DNA of 64,000 bases, taken from Pseudomonadota bacterium (GTDB lineage Bacteria > Pseudomonadota > Gammaproteobacteria > Burkholderiales > Gallionellaceae). The stretch is taken from the NCBI GenBank assembly GCA_021800795.1, contig JAJYYO010000016.1:1-64000 (forward strand). Reading direction: 5' to 3'. The notes beneath the pieces were generated by a model that had not been told where the DNA came from, made no database searches, and worked only from the letters and a program-made list of their open reading frames with translations. Of the stretch, positions 12,016 through 21,480 are shown piece after piece. Each line of letters starts with the position of its first letter. The stretch's first letter is position 1. Both the position numbers and the translations under genes were made by a program.

Positions 12016-12950
12016 GCCAGGTGAATATCCGGCAACTGTTTGAAGATAAACAGGCGCGGCTGGAACTCACCCGCGTGGCTGGAAACGATGGTATCGACCG
12101 CATCATAGACAGCGAGGTGGTGGAAGCCTCCAACCGCGAGATGGTCAGCCACCTGAGCCGGATACATCCGAGCTGGGTGCAGGTGCTGAGTGAAACCGAA
12201 CTCGCTTATCTGCGCAACCTGACGCTCGCCGAGCGTGAAAAAGTTTTTGAACAAATTGAACAAAACGGCACTGCCTGCCTGATCGTGGCGGGTTCTGCCC
12301 AAATTCCGCCGGAACTGATCAGTTTTGCCAATCGCTCCAGCATTCCGCTGTTCGCTTCCGCCAAAAACAGCGTTCACCTGATGTGGCTGATCCGCCATTA
12401 TCTGGCCAAGGAGCTGGCTGAAACCACGACGCGCCACGGCGTGCTTCTTGATGTGCTGGGCGTCGGCGTGATGATTACCGGGGAGAGTGCGGTCGGCAAG
12501 AGCGAGCTTGGACTGGAGCTCATCACACGCGGCAGCGGGCTGGTTGCGGATGATGTCGTCGAATTGAGCCGCATCTCGCCTGACACGCTGGAGGGATGCT
12601 GTCCTGAACTGTTGCGCGATTTCCTTGAGGTGCGAGGCCTGGGTATGCTGAATATACGCACCATGTTCGGTGAAACGGCGGTGCGGCGCAAAAAAAGTCT
12701 CAAACTCATCGTGTACCTGCATCGAACGCATGACGGTGATCTCTCACGAATGGAGCGACTGCCACTGGTAGCCACCCATCAGGAGATACTCGGGGTGAAA
12801 ATCAACACCGTGAATATTCCCGTGGTGGCGGGGCGCAACCTTGCGGTGCTGGTGGAAGCCGCTGCAAGAAACTTTGTGTTGCAGCAGCGCGGCATCAACA
12901 CCATGGAGGAATTCATCATTCGGCATGATCAAATGCTGCAAGGAGATTGA
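12012..12950 (+). CDS. hprK: HPr kinase/phosphorylase
   Basis: [26 protein letters not shown]-loop; [11 protein letters not shown]. Confidence 0.95.
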   Translation: MSQVNIRQLFEDKQARLELTRVAGNDGIDRIIDSEVVEASNREMVSHLSRIHPSWVQVLSETELAYLRNLTLAEREKVFEQIEQNGTACLIVAGSAQIPPELISFANRSSIPLFASAKNSVHLMWLIRHYLAKELAETTTRHGVLLDVLGVGVMITGESAVGKSELGLELITRGSGLVADDVVELSRISPDTLEGCCPELLRDFLEVRGLGMLNIRTMFGETAVRRKKSLKLIVYLHRTHDGDLSRMERLPLVATHQEILGVKINTVNIPVVAGRNLAVLVEAAARNFVLQQRGINTMEEFIIRHDQMLQGD

Positions 12951-12951
12951 G

Positions 12952-13788
12952 GTGCAACTCTTCCTGCTGAGCGGTCTGTCGGGTTCGGGCAAAAGCGTCG
13001 CACTCAAGGTGCTGGAGGACAGCGGGTTTTATTGCGTGGACAACCTGCCTGCCGAAATTTTGACCCGTTTAACGGATTATCTGCTGTCAGCAGGGTATGA
13101 CAGGATGGCAGTCAGCATAGACGTGCGCAGCGCCAACAGCTTGCAGCGTTTGCCGGAAATTTTATCGCAGTTAAATCAAAAAGACCTGACGGTACATGTG
13201 CTGTTCCTGGATGCCAAGACCGACACGCTGGTCAAGCGATTCTCGGAGACGCGCCGCATGCATCCCCTGAGCAACGGGGTGCGCACCCTGCCGGAATGTG
13301 TGCAGTACGAGCGGGAACTGCTCGACGAGATCAGCAATATCGGACATCATATCGACACCAGCGAGCTCAGGACCCATGCGCTCAGGGCCTGGATCAAACA
13401 ATTCATCACACTCGACGGGGCGCGGCTGACGCTGCTGTTCGAGTCATTCGGCTTCAAACAGGGCATTCCGCTGGATGCGGACTTTGTTTTCGATGTGCGC
13501 TGCCTGCCCAACCCTTATTACGAGCCGCAGTTGCGCCCACTCACCGGGCGCGATGCGCCTGTGATCGAGTTTCTGGAAGGCTCGCCGGCAGCACAGCAGA
13601 TGTACAGTGATATTCGCGGATTTGTAGAGCGCTGGCTGCCTCATTTTATTTCGGACAATCGCAGCTATTTGACTATCGCGATAGGTTGCACCGGGGGGCA
13701 GCACCGCTCGGTGTATCTCAGCGAAAAACTGGGCCAGCATTTCCAGCCGGAACATCAGGTCCTGTTGCGCCACCGCGAACTGTCCTGA
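12952..13788 (+). CDS. rapZ: RNase adapter / nucleotide-binding protein RapZ
   Basis: [26 protein letters not shown] start after [21 protein letters not shown]. Confidence 0.94.
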   Translation: MQLFLLSGLSGSGKSVALKVLEDSGFYCVDNLPAEILTRLTDYLLSAGYDRMAVSIDVRSANSLQRLPEILSQLNQKDLTVHVLFLDAKTDTLVKRFSETRRMHPLSNGVRTLPECVQYERELLDEISNIGHHIDTSELRTHALRAWIKQFITLDGARLTLLFESFGFKQGIPLDADFVFDVRCLPNPYYEPQLRPLTGRDAPVIEFLEGSPAAQQMYSDIRGFVERWLPHFISDNRSYLTIAIGCTGGQHRSVYLSEKLGQHFQPEHQVLLRHRELS

Positions 13789-13792
13789 AGCC

Positions 13793-14173
13793 ATGCCGAC
13801 AACCCTGCTCAGGCATATCAGGCCGGGAGACTGGCTGACGCTGGGTCTGGGCATTTTTTGCGTGGTGTTCATTACTTTCCGGCTGTGGACTGGCGAACAG
13901 GCCGACAAGGCGATCATACGCAGCGGCGGCAAGTTGTTCCGCGAAGTTCCGCTGTCACGCAATCAAACCATCGCCGTTCCCGGTCCGCTGGGCGTCAGTA
14001 TGATTGCCATTGAAAACCGCCGTGTGCGCATCGCCTCCGACCCCAGCCCGCGCCAATACTGCGTGCGACAGGGATGGCTGCAACAGGCAGGCGAAATCGC
14101 ACTGTGTTTGCCTAATCAGGTCAGCGTCGAGCTGGTCGGCAGCCATAAACGTTATGACAGTTTGAACTATTAG
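13793..14173 (+). CDS. NusG domain II-like protein
   Basis: ENRRVRIASDPSPRQYCVRQGWLQQAGEIALCLPNQVSVEL. Confidence 0.75.
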   Translation: MPTTLLRHIRPGDWLTLGLGIFCVVFITFRLWTGEQADKAIIRSGGKLFREVPLSRNQTIAVPGPLGVSMIAIENRRVRIASDPSPRQYCVRQGWLQQAGEIALCLPNQVSVELVGSHKRYDSLNY

Positions 14174-14179
14174 GAGTGG

Positions 14180-14284
14180 GGATTGAGGATTGAGGATCTA
14201 GTAAAACCAAATTCGCATACTCTGACCTGCATTAGCCGGGAAGGGGTTGACTTACCTCAATCCTCGATCCTCAATCCTCAATCC
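14180..14284. repeat. Perfect 19-bp inverted repeat built from 7-nt units
   Basis: GGATTGAGGATTGAGGATC at 14180-14198; exact reverse complement at 14266-14284. Confidence 0.9.
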
Positions 14285-14347
14285 TCTCAGGATACTCACT
14301 CCTCGATCCTGCTTCACACCACCGCCGAAGACCATCATATCGCACGC

Positions 14348-14812
14348 ATGGCGGCGGTGGCGCTGGGCCTGACCCTGCTGGAGGGCGCGATTCCATCGCC
14401 CCTGCCGGGCGTAAAACCCGGACTTGCCAACATCGTCACGCTGATCGTGCTGGCACGCTACGGCTGGCGCGCCGCCGCCTGGGTGTCGTTGCTCAGGGTA
14501 TTCGCCGGCAGCCTGTTGTTCGGCAATTTTTTGACGCCGGGATTTTTTCTCAGTCTTTCTGGCGCCCTGCTCAGCCTGCTGGTGCTGGCTCTCGCGCAAC
14601 ATCTGCCGCGCCGCTGGTTTGGCCCGGTCAGCCACAGCATTTATGCAGCCTTCGCGCATATCACCGGACAGATGCTGGTGGTGTATCTGTGGCTGATCCC
14701 ACAGGCGGGCATCGCCTACCTGATACCGATTTTTGCTGCCGCCGCACTGGTGTTCGGCACGGTGAACGGTCTGGTCGCCGCGCGTTTCATGGATAATGCG
14801 GAAACTAAATAA
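14348..14812 (+). CDS. Gx transporter family / heptaprenyl diphosphate synthase component I-like membrane protein
   Basis: MAAVALGLTLLEGAIPSPLPGVKPGLANIVTLIVLARYGWRAA; the longer ORF from 14183 starts in repeat DNA. Confidence 0.75.
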   Translation: MAAVALGLTLLEGAIPSPLPGVKPGLANIVTLIVLARYGWRAAAWVSLLRVFAGSLLFGNFLTPGFFLSLSGALLSLLVLALAQHLPRRWFGPVSHSIYAAFAHITGQMLVVYLWLIPQAGIAYLIPIFAAAALVFGTVNGLVAARFMDNAETK

Positions 14813-14830
14813 TCTGGAGTTCTGTATCTC

Positions 14831-15448
14831 GTGAAAACCATTACGATTGCCTTTACCGGCGCATCCGGCATGCCCTATGGCATGCGTCTGCTCGAATGCC
14901 TGCTGCAAAGCGGGCAGCGCGTGCATCTGGTGTATTCGCAGGCGGCGCAGATTGTTGCAAAGCAGGAAATGAACCTGGTGTTGCCCAGCCGTCCGCAGGA
15001 TGCCGAGCGCGATTTGAAAGCGCGCCTGGGGCAATTCAGCGGCGAGCTTCATGTGTTCGGCAGGGATGACTGGTATGCGCCGATGGCATCGGGATCGAAT
15101 CCGGGCGACGCGATGGTGATCTGCCCCTGCACCATGGGTACGCTGGCCAAGGTCGCCGCAGGCATCAGCGACGACCTGATTGCCAGAGCTGCGGACGTGA
15201 TGCTCAAAGAAAAACGCACGCTGATACTGGCACCGCGCGAGATGCCATTTTCGGAGATTCATCTGGAAAACATGCTCAGGCTGGCCCGTGCCGGTGCGGT
15301 AATCATGCCGCCCAATCCGGGTTTTTACTATCAGCCTGCCAGCGTGCAGGATCTGGTGGATTTCGTGGTCGCGCGCATGCTGGATCATCTGAGAGTGGAA
15401 AATGCGCTGATGCCAAGATGGGGAGAGAATCGGGCTACTGGCGAATAG
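14831..15448 (+). CDS. ubiX: Flavin prenyltransferase UbiX
   Basis: ITIAFTGASGMPYGMRLLE; CPCTMGTLAKVAAGISDDLIARAADVMLKEKR. Confidence 0.95.
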   Translation: MKTITIAFTGASGMPYGMRLLECLLQSGQRVHLVYSQAAQIVAKQEMNLVLPSRPQDAERDLKARLGQFSGELHVFGRDDWYAPMASGSNPGDAMVICPCTMGTLAKVAAGISDDLIARAADVMLKEKRTLILAPREMPFSEIHLENMLRLARAGAVIMPPNPGFYYQPASVQDLVDFVVARMLDHLRVENALMPRWGENRATGE

Positions 15449-15547
15449 CGCTGATATTCAATTGATCCGGCGCGATACGTATTTCCGGTAACCGCTTCGT
15501 GTCTGGCAATTGAAAAGTGGCTGCTGTGCAGGGAGGGGATGCCGCTT

Positions 15548-16852
15548 TCAGCTGCCGAAAGCCGCCGTCAGGGCAGCAATCATGCAGGCGTGGTCATAGA
15601 CCCCCGCGCTCTCGCGTGCGCTGTGCATCGCCCACATCGGCGAGCCGACATCCACACTGGCAACGCCCAGCTGTGCCGCCACCATGGGACCAATGGTGCT
15701 GCCGCAGCCCAGGTCGCTGCGATGGGCATACTGCTGATACGGCACCCCGGCCTGCTCACAAAATCCCATGAATAGGGCCGCAGACGCTGCATTGGTTGCG
15801 TAGCGCTGGTTCACGTTGGTCTTGATGACCGGTCCGCCGTTTACCCTCACTTTGTGGCCAGGCTCATAGGCGGCCGGAAAATTCGGATTGTAAGCATGCG
15901 CCATGTCGGCGCTGATAAAGAAGCTCTTCGCCATGGCACGGCGTCTGTCCTCCTCGTCCAGTGCCGCCTGAAAGCTGATGCGGTTCAGCACGTCGCTGAT
16001 GAAACTGCCGCCGGCACCGGTGGCGCTCTCGCTGCCGACCTCTTCGTGATCGAAAAAGGCCGCCACACAGGTTGCCGCCGGCCGCTCAGTCGCGATCAGC
16101 GCAGTAAGCGCCGCATGGCAGGATGCCAGATTGTCCAGCTGGCTGTCCGCGATAAATTCCTCGTTTGCGCCCCACAAACAGCCCTTCTGCACGTCATAGA
16201 CCGCCAGCTCAAAGCTCAGCAGGTCTGACGCTTCTGCCTGCGCGGCATCGGCCAGCAACCGGCGCAACGAGGCTTCCGCGTCTTCTCCTTCGGCAAGCTG
16301 CCCTAAGGTCAGCGGCAGTTCCGTCTGCTTGTTGAGCTTCAGACCCTGTTCATTGACCTCCCGGTTCATGTGGATCGCAAGGTTGGGCAGCCGCGCCAGC
16401 GGTCGGTCGAAACAGATCAGCCGCGTTTCCTGACACGCTGCTGTACGCATTACCACGCGCCCTGCCAGACTCAAGTCACGGTCTGTGAATGTGGCCAGTA
16501 TAGGCCCGCCATACACTTCAACGGCAAGGCGCGAGAGGCCATCACCGGATATGCCCGCCTTTGGCTTGAGCCTTAATCCCGGGGAATCGGTATGGGCGCC
16601 GACCATGCGGAAACCGGTTTCCGTCATCGGCCGACTGCCCAGCGTGAATGCAATCATTGACGCGCCGCCGCGCACTGTGTAATAGCGCCCGCTAGGCTCA
16701 AGTTGCCAGCGCTCGCCCTCGTCAAGCCGGGTAAACCCCGTTGCCAGCAGGCGCGCCTCGGCGCTCGCCACTGCATGCCATGGGCTGGGACTGGCGTCGA
16801 TGAAGTCAATCAGTTCACGGGCGGAGGTTCGGGATCGGGTAATCTCAGGCAT
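15548..16852 (-). CDS. M18 family aminopeptidase
   Basis: MVGAHTDSPGLRLKPK; DHEEVGSESATGAGGSF; SADMAHAYNPNF. Confidence 0.93.
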   Translation of the reverse strand: MPEITRSRTSARELIDFIDASPSPWHAVASAEARLLATGFTRLDEGERWQLEPSGRYYTVRGGASMIAFTLGSRPMTETGFRMVGAHTDSPGLRLKPKAGISGDGLSRLAVEVYGGPILATFTDRDLSLAGRVVMRTAACQETRLICFDRPLARLPNLAIHMNREVNEQGLKLNKQTELPLTLGQLAEGEDAEASLRRLLADAAQAEASDLLSFELAVYDVQKGCLWGANEEFIADSQLDNLASCHAALTALIATERPAATCVAAFFDHEEVGSESATGAGGSFISDVLNRISFQAALDEEDRRRAMAKSFFISADMAHAYNPNFPAAYEPGHKVRVNGGPVIKTNVNQRYATNAASAALFMGFCEQAGVPYQQYAHRSDLGCGSTIGPMVAAQLGVASVDVGSPMWAMHSARESAGVYDHACMIAALTAAFGS

Positions 16853-16972
16853 GGCGAATACAGTAAAAGTGAATGGATGAGGAAGTATACAAGATGCGCC
16901 GCACCTGCCGCGCAACTACTTCGAGCGGTCTGCGAACCTGATGTTCGTCATGAGTGTCGGGCGGGAAAGGGC

Positions 16973-18541
16973 TCAGGCCGCGGGCGGTTGCAGTTTCAGC
17001 AACGCATATTCCAGGCTGTCGGAGAGCGCAAGCCAACTGGCGTCGATGATGTTGGTGCTGGCGCCGACGGTGGTCCAGACCAGGCCGCCGCCCTGGAAGG
17101 TGATCAGCACGCGGATCTGCGCGGAAGTGCCTTTTGCGCTGTCCAGAATGCGCACCTTGTAGTCGGTCAGGCGCACCGTCTTGAGCACGGGGTAGACGCC
17201 TTCCAGCGCACTCCGCAGGGCGCCGGCCAGGGCATTGACCGGCCCGTTGCCCTCAGCCGCGACAAATTTCACACTGCCGTCCACCCTGACTTTAACCGTC
17301 GCTTCGGAGAGCAATCCACGGCTCTGGCGTCGCTCGGTAATCACAAAATAATCGATCAGTTCGAACGGCTGCACGTAGTCTGCACGCAACCGATGCAGCA
17401 TCAGTTCCACGCTGGCTTCGGCCGCTTCAAAGGTAAAACCTTCATGTTCCAGATGTTTGATGCGGTTCAGCACACGCTGGGCATCTTCGTTGTTCAGATT
17501 GATGCCCAGCGCCTTGGCGTGGAACAGGATATTGCCTCGCCCGGATAGTTCCGAGACCACCGAGCGCATCTGATTGCCGACCAGCGCAGGGTCGATGTGC
17601 TGATAGGTGTCGGCGGCTTTCATCATCGCGGCGACATGAATGCCGCCCTTATGCGCGAAGGCGCTGTAGCCGATGTAGGGCGCATGGTTGTAGTGTTTGA
17701 GGTTGACGACTTCCGCGACATAGTGGGCGAGCGCAGTCAGTTCCCGCAACTGTGCGGCCGTCACCACCGTCTTGCCCATTTTGAGTTGCAGATTGGGGAT
17801 GATGGTGGTCAGATTGGCATTGCCGACGCGCTCTCCATAGCCGTTGATGGTGCCCTGTACCTGGGTGCAGCCGCCGCGCACGGCGGACAAGGTATTGGAA
17901 ACGCCGCAGCCGCTGTCATTGTGGCAATGCACGCCCAGCGGCGTGCTGATATGCTTTTTTACTTCACGGACGATTTCTTCGACTTCCCAGGGCAGCTTGC
18001 CGCCGTTGGTTTCACACAGCACCAGCCAGTCAGCGCCCGCATCGGAAGCCGCCTTCAGGGTCGCCAGCGCATAATCGCGATTGGCCAGAAAGCCGTCGAA
18101 AAAATGCTCCGCATCGAATACCACTTCGCGACCATGCAATTTCATGTAGGCGACGCTGTCCGAGATCATCGCCAGGTTCTCTTCCAGGCTGGCTGCAAGC
18201 ACCATTTTGACGTGGTAATCAGAGCTCTTGCCCACCATGGTGACGACGGGCGTTGCGGCTTCAAGCAGCGCCTGCAGGTTGGTGTCCTGCTCACAGGTCA
18301 GTTTCTTCTGGCGTGTTCTGCCGAAAGCGGCCAGCTTGGCCTGACCCAGATCAAGTTTGGCGGCGCGTGCGAAAAACTCGGCATCCTTGGGGTTGGAGCC
18401 CGGCCAGCCGCCTTCGATGTAGTGGAAACCGAAATCCGCCAGACGTTTTGCGATGGCGAGCTTGTCGTCAACCGACAGCGAAATGTCTTCGCGCTGCGTA
18501 CCGTCGCGCAAGGTGGTGTCATAGAGAAAAACCTGGTTCAT
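16973..18541 (-). CDS. cimA: Citramalate synthase
   Basis: MNQVFLYDTTLRDGTQREDISLSVDDKLAIAKRL; GVHCHNDSGCGVSNT. Confidence 0.92.
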   Translation of the reverse strand: MNQVFLYDTTLRDGTQREDISLSVDDKLAIAKRLADFGFHYIEGGWPGSNPKDAEFFARAAKLDLGQAKLAAFGRTRQKKLTCEQDTNLQALLEAATPVVTMVGKSSDYHVKMVLAASLEENLAMISDSVAYMKLHGREVVFDAEHFFDGFLANRDYALATLKAASDAGADWLVLCETNGGKLPWEVEEIVREVKKHISTPLGVHCHNDSGCGVSNTLSAVRGGCTQVQGTINGYGERVGNANLTTIIPNLQLKMGKTVVTAAQLRELTALAHYVAEVVNLKHYNHAPYIGYSAFAHKGGIHVAAMMKAADTYQHIDPALVGNQMRSVVSELSGRGNILFHAKALGINLNNEDAQRVLNRIKHLEHEGFTFEAAEASVELMLHRLRADYVQPFELIDYFVITERRQSRGLLSEATVKVRVDGSVKFVAAEGNGPVNALAGALRSALEGVYPVLKTVRLTDYKVRILDSAKGTSAQIRVLITFQGGGLVWTTVGASTNIIDASWLALSDSLEYALLKLQPPAA

Positions 18542-18662
18542 GGTATCGGCGATAAGTAATTTCTGGAAATGATTTGATATCCGAAAATATCCCACACTGG
18601 GGCTTGGCGTCTGCCGCGCAGTAATGATAACTCAACTGACAAAGTCATATTACCTCAGGCAG

Positions 18663-18684
18663 CAAACAAGCGGGGCTGCGCAAC
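18663..18684. repeat. Fragment of dispersed repeat R
   Basis: CAAACAAGCGGGGCTGCGCAAC, identical to 19673-19694. Confidence 0.8.
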
Positions 18685-18728
18685 AAGCCAGTTGAAAGTT
18701 CCATACAGTATCGTGCAGGAAGTACTCG

Positions 18729-18763
18729 ATTGCCTTATCGCGGTTTTTGAGGACGAGTGACGA
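18729..18763. repeat. 35-bp direct repeat, left of the TA module
   Basis: ATTGCCTTATCGCGGTTTTTGAGGACGAGTGACGA; partner at 19482-19516. Confidence 0.85.
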
Positions 18764-18781
18764 AAGCAGGATAACGACGTA

Positions 18782-19135
18782 TCAAGACCTGAGTATAGAC
18801 TCTTCGGTACCGAGAACTTCGCGCAACACTTCCGGATGCATCTCGGCTACGCGCAACAGCGTTTTTGCGGCGCCGGAAGGCTGGCGTCGCCCCTGTTCCC
18901 ATTCCTGTAGCGTGCGCAACGACACCCCCAGCAGACGAGCGAACTGTACTTGCGAAAGTCTGGAAATGACACGGGCCTTAGCCACAGGCGATTCAATCAC
19001 ACGACCATCGCGCGTCACCACTGAGACACGCCCTATTTTCCCGGCCTTCAATTCGTTGATTGATTCAAGCAGTTCAGCGTTCAGGTCACGCTGCGCATCG
19101 CGTGCAAGCAATTCGGTTTCAGATAATTTCGGCAT
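18782..19135 (-). CDS. HigA/MqsA-type HTH antitoxin
   Basis: LSQVQFARLLGVSLRTLQEWEQGRRQPSGAAKTLLRVAEMHPEVL. Confidence 0.85.
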   Translation of the reverse strand: MPKLSETELLARDAQRDLNAELLESINELKAGKIGRVSVVTRDGRVIESPVAKARVISRLSQVQFARLLGVSLRTLQEWEQGRRQPSGAAKTLLRVAEMHPEVLREVLGTEESILRS

Positions 19136-19442
19136 GATCGGCAATTTCCCGCAAAGCATTTAAAGTGGAAGCGGCGATATTCTCTCGCGCGCTCTTGGCA
19201 TACACGGTCAGTAACCATATTCGCCCAAGCGCATCCTGCAAGTAGTACAGGATGCGCACACCGCCGCGCTTACCCATACCCGCACGCGCCCAGCGCATTT
19301 TGCGAACTCCCCTTGTGCCGGGAACCACATCGCCAAGAGCAGGATCCATGGTCAGTGCCATTTGCAAATCAGTCAACTCTGTATCGCTGAGATAATCGGC
19401 AACATAACGTGTAAAAGCAGGCAGTTCGATGAACGTGCACAT
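19119..19442 (-). CDS. RelE/HigB-like toxin
   Basis: MCTFIELPAFTRYVADYLSDTELTDLQMAL...GVRKMRWARAGMGKRGGVRILYYLQ; overlaps the antitoxin gene. Confidence 0.85.
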   Translation of the reverse strand: MCTFIELPAFTRYVADYLSDTELTDLQMALTMDPALGDVVPGTRGVRKMRWARAGMGKRGGVRILYYLQDALGRIWLLTVYAKSARENIAASTLNALREIADHAEII

Positions 19443-19481
19443 ACCGCGCATTATACGTCTTTGACGTATTAAAACAACTAT

Positions 19482-19516
19482 ATTGCCTTATCGCAGTTTT
19501 CGAGGACGTGTGACGA
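19482..19516. repeat. 35-bp direct repeat, right of the TA module
   Basis: ATTGCCTTATCGCAGTTTTCGAGGACGTGTGACGA. Confidence 0.85.
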
Positions 19517-19694
19517 GCTATGCCGGTGGCAGACCGGCGGCTGGTTACCTTTGGCTTCGTGCAATTTGCATTTTCGTCTACGCCGAAACTTCGTTTTCTT
19601 GTCTTGCCAAGAAAGGTAACCGAAAGAAATCGCCCCCGGTTTGCCGCGCCTTTGGCGTACCCTCGATAGTCACAAACAAGCGGGGCTGCGCAAC
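19517..19694. repeat. Dispersed repeat R copy 1 (left orientation)
   Basis: ...ggtttgccgcgcctttggcgtaccctcgatagtcacaaacaagcggggctgcgcaac; hairpin arm interrupted by about 45 nt. Confidence 0.8.
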
Positions 19695-19704
19695 CATATC
19701 GCAG

Positions 19705-21063
19705 CTAAGAAATTAAACTCACTGCAGAATGTTTTTTTCTGTGAGTATCAATTACCAATGCAATATTTGACAAGATCGCTTTGAACTCACTGAAATTAAT
19801 TTTATCTGCCTGAGCTCTCACAACCTTCTGTGCAAAGACATGCTTTCCATAGTGCGTGTCACGATCGAAATCATCTTGGTGGCTGAAAGCTTTACCGCCA
19901 ACGATTGTTGACTTGATTACATCATCGAAGAAATCCTCAATCATCGATTCTTTCACCCCATTTTTCAGTGGAGTAGCAACCAAGTAAAGGTTGCCCGTAA
20001 TATGCACGAATGGCTCCGCGCCAGTTACCGTCGTTTTAGCTATGGCTTTCACTGTGTTAAATATACCACCCTTCCCTCTTGCACCTGCATCATTATCGGC
20101 GAGCAAAACTATCGGTTGCTGTGCGCCCGGCGCCTTAAATTTTTTGTACTCACGATCATATAGACGCATAAAATGCGACAGATTGGACACCCCCCCGTTG
20201 ATACCCAGAATTCGACCTGTACTAGTGTCAGAGTATTTGAAGATTCGCATTGCCAATTTGATAGTTCCATCGGTACTCGTTATTGCAAGTTGTGGGAATG
20301 TTGTAACAAGGCTCCGAATCGCATGGAGAATGTATACATTGTCCGTCTTGCCTTCACAAATAATTACCGGGGTTGGCGCTGCATAAAATTCCTTGAACAG
20401 CAGAAATCTGCGATACATCGACTCCTTGCTTGTGGCATTGAATTGGTCTCTTGAATCTTTGCTTTTCGATGCAAGTCTCTCGTTATAAAGATCAACCCCA
20501 TCAATAAAACCCAGCATGCCGTGAAGCTGATTTACTGTGCCCGGTCTCTTATGTATGGTCACAGCACCTTTTTCATCGATCCCCTTATGCACGAATTCAA
20601 AATTGCCTTTGTTAAACAAGTGATGCACCATTGCACGCACAGTACGCCTGTATTCGCTGCGAACATTTACCTTTCTATTAACGATTAACCCAGTCACCTC
20701 CTGACGCGAATCACGATACTGCATTCGAGTCTTAGCAGGGTTCATTTCAAAGCCACTTTTTTTAACCAGCCGCACAAGCTCACTACCAGGATTCCACTTG
20801 TGCTCCTCACCCAAAGCATATTTGGCAATGCATGCAGGAAATTCTGGTTTATTAGTGGAAAAAGTCAGATCGTCCGCGTACCGCGAGTAAGTACAACCGT
20901 TGCGAGATGCAAGCCGAACAAGATGGATATCAAGCACATGACCGATCAAGTTAGAGATAACTGGCGAACATGGACTTCCTTGCGGCAAAACGTTTTCATA
21001 ACACGAAATTTGCGCAAGTACCGTTGCAACATCTGGTTGTAACAAGAAGCTTTTATCCTTCAT
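19705..21063 (-). CDS. Retron reverse transcriptase, C-terminal part (YADD) fused to a TOPRIM-like domain; Ec67/Eco2-like
   Basis: VLPQGSPCSPVISNLIGHVLD; YSRYADDLTFS; TOPRIM-like VIICEGKTDNVYIL and VLLADNDAGARG; continues ORF 21060-21464 in the -1 frame. Confidence 0.85.
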   Translation of the reverse strand: MKDKSFLLQPDVATVLAQISCYENVLPQGSPCSPVISNLIGHVLDIHLVRLASRNGCTYSRYADDLTFSTNKPEFPACIAKYALGEEHKWNPGSELVRLVKKSGFEMNPAKTRMQYRDSRQEVTGLIVNRKVNVRSEYRRTVRAMVHHLFNKGNFEFVHKGIDEKGAVTIHKRPGTVNQLHGMLGFIDGVDLYNERLASKSKDSRDQFNATSKESMYRRFLLFKEFYAAPTPVIICEGKTDNVYILHAIRSLVTTFPQLAITSTDGTIKLAMRIFKYSDTSTGRILGINGGVSNLSHFMRLYDREYKKFKAPGAQQPIVLLADNDAGARGKGGIFNTVKAIAKTTVTGAEPFVHITGNLYLVATPLKNGVKESMIEDFFDDVIKSTIVGGKAFSHQDDFDRDTHYGKHVFAQKVVRAQADKINFSEFKAILSNIALVIDTHRKKHSAVSLIS

Positions 21064-21464
21064 GAAAAATCCGCGAACACGGCCAAAGTTGATACTGCCA
21101 AAAAATCCGCTAAATCTACATTGAAGACATAATTACGGTTGCGATGCTCCTTAGCGTTCGTGATAATCGATCGCTTTCGTTTGAATCCATGAGAAATCTG
21201 GTCGCTAAAACCATGTGTACTATTAATCTCTTCAACGCAATTTTGAAGAAGATCAGACAGTCGTCGCTGAATTAACTTTAGATCTGGAAACGGCGCGCAA
21301 ATTTTACGAGTGCCACCGTATCGTTTTGGTATATCAAACTGCTTGTACTTCGTGGTATCGCTTTTCTTGTACAAGATGAATGAAAGCGCAGATGCTTTAA
21401 AACCCAAAAGAGCTGCCACATCGTGAAGATTCCTCGCAGACTTCAGTTTGATTAGTTGTGTCAT
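21060..21464 (-). CDS. Retron reverse transcriptase, N-terminal part (motif A truncated by frame change)
   Basis: FDIPKRYGGTRKICAPFPDLKLIQRRLSDLLQNC; YVFNVDLADF; the -1 frame reads on as FGSINFGRVRGFFMKDKSF. Confidence 0.85.
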   Translation of the reverse strand: MTQLIKLKSARNLHDVAALLGFKASALSFILYKKSDTTKYKQFDIPKRYGGTRKICAPFPDLKLIQRRLSDLLQNCVEEINSTHGFSDQISHGFKRKRSIITNAKEHRNRNYVFNVDLADFLAVSTLAVFADFS

Positions 21465-21480
21465 TCAGCATCCGAAAGGA

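Noticed and set aside
19705-21464. Group II intron or diversity-generating retroelement as the source of the RT
   Set aside because: No intron maturase/HNH domain, no intron ribozyme domain V-like motif, and no template/variable repeat pair were noticed. The TOPRIM fusion and upstream a1/a2-bounded RNA fit a retron.
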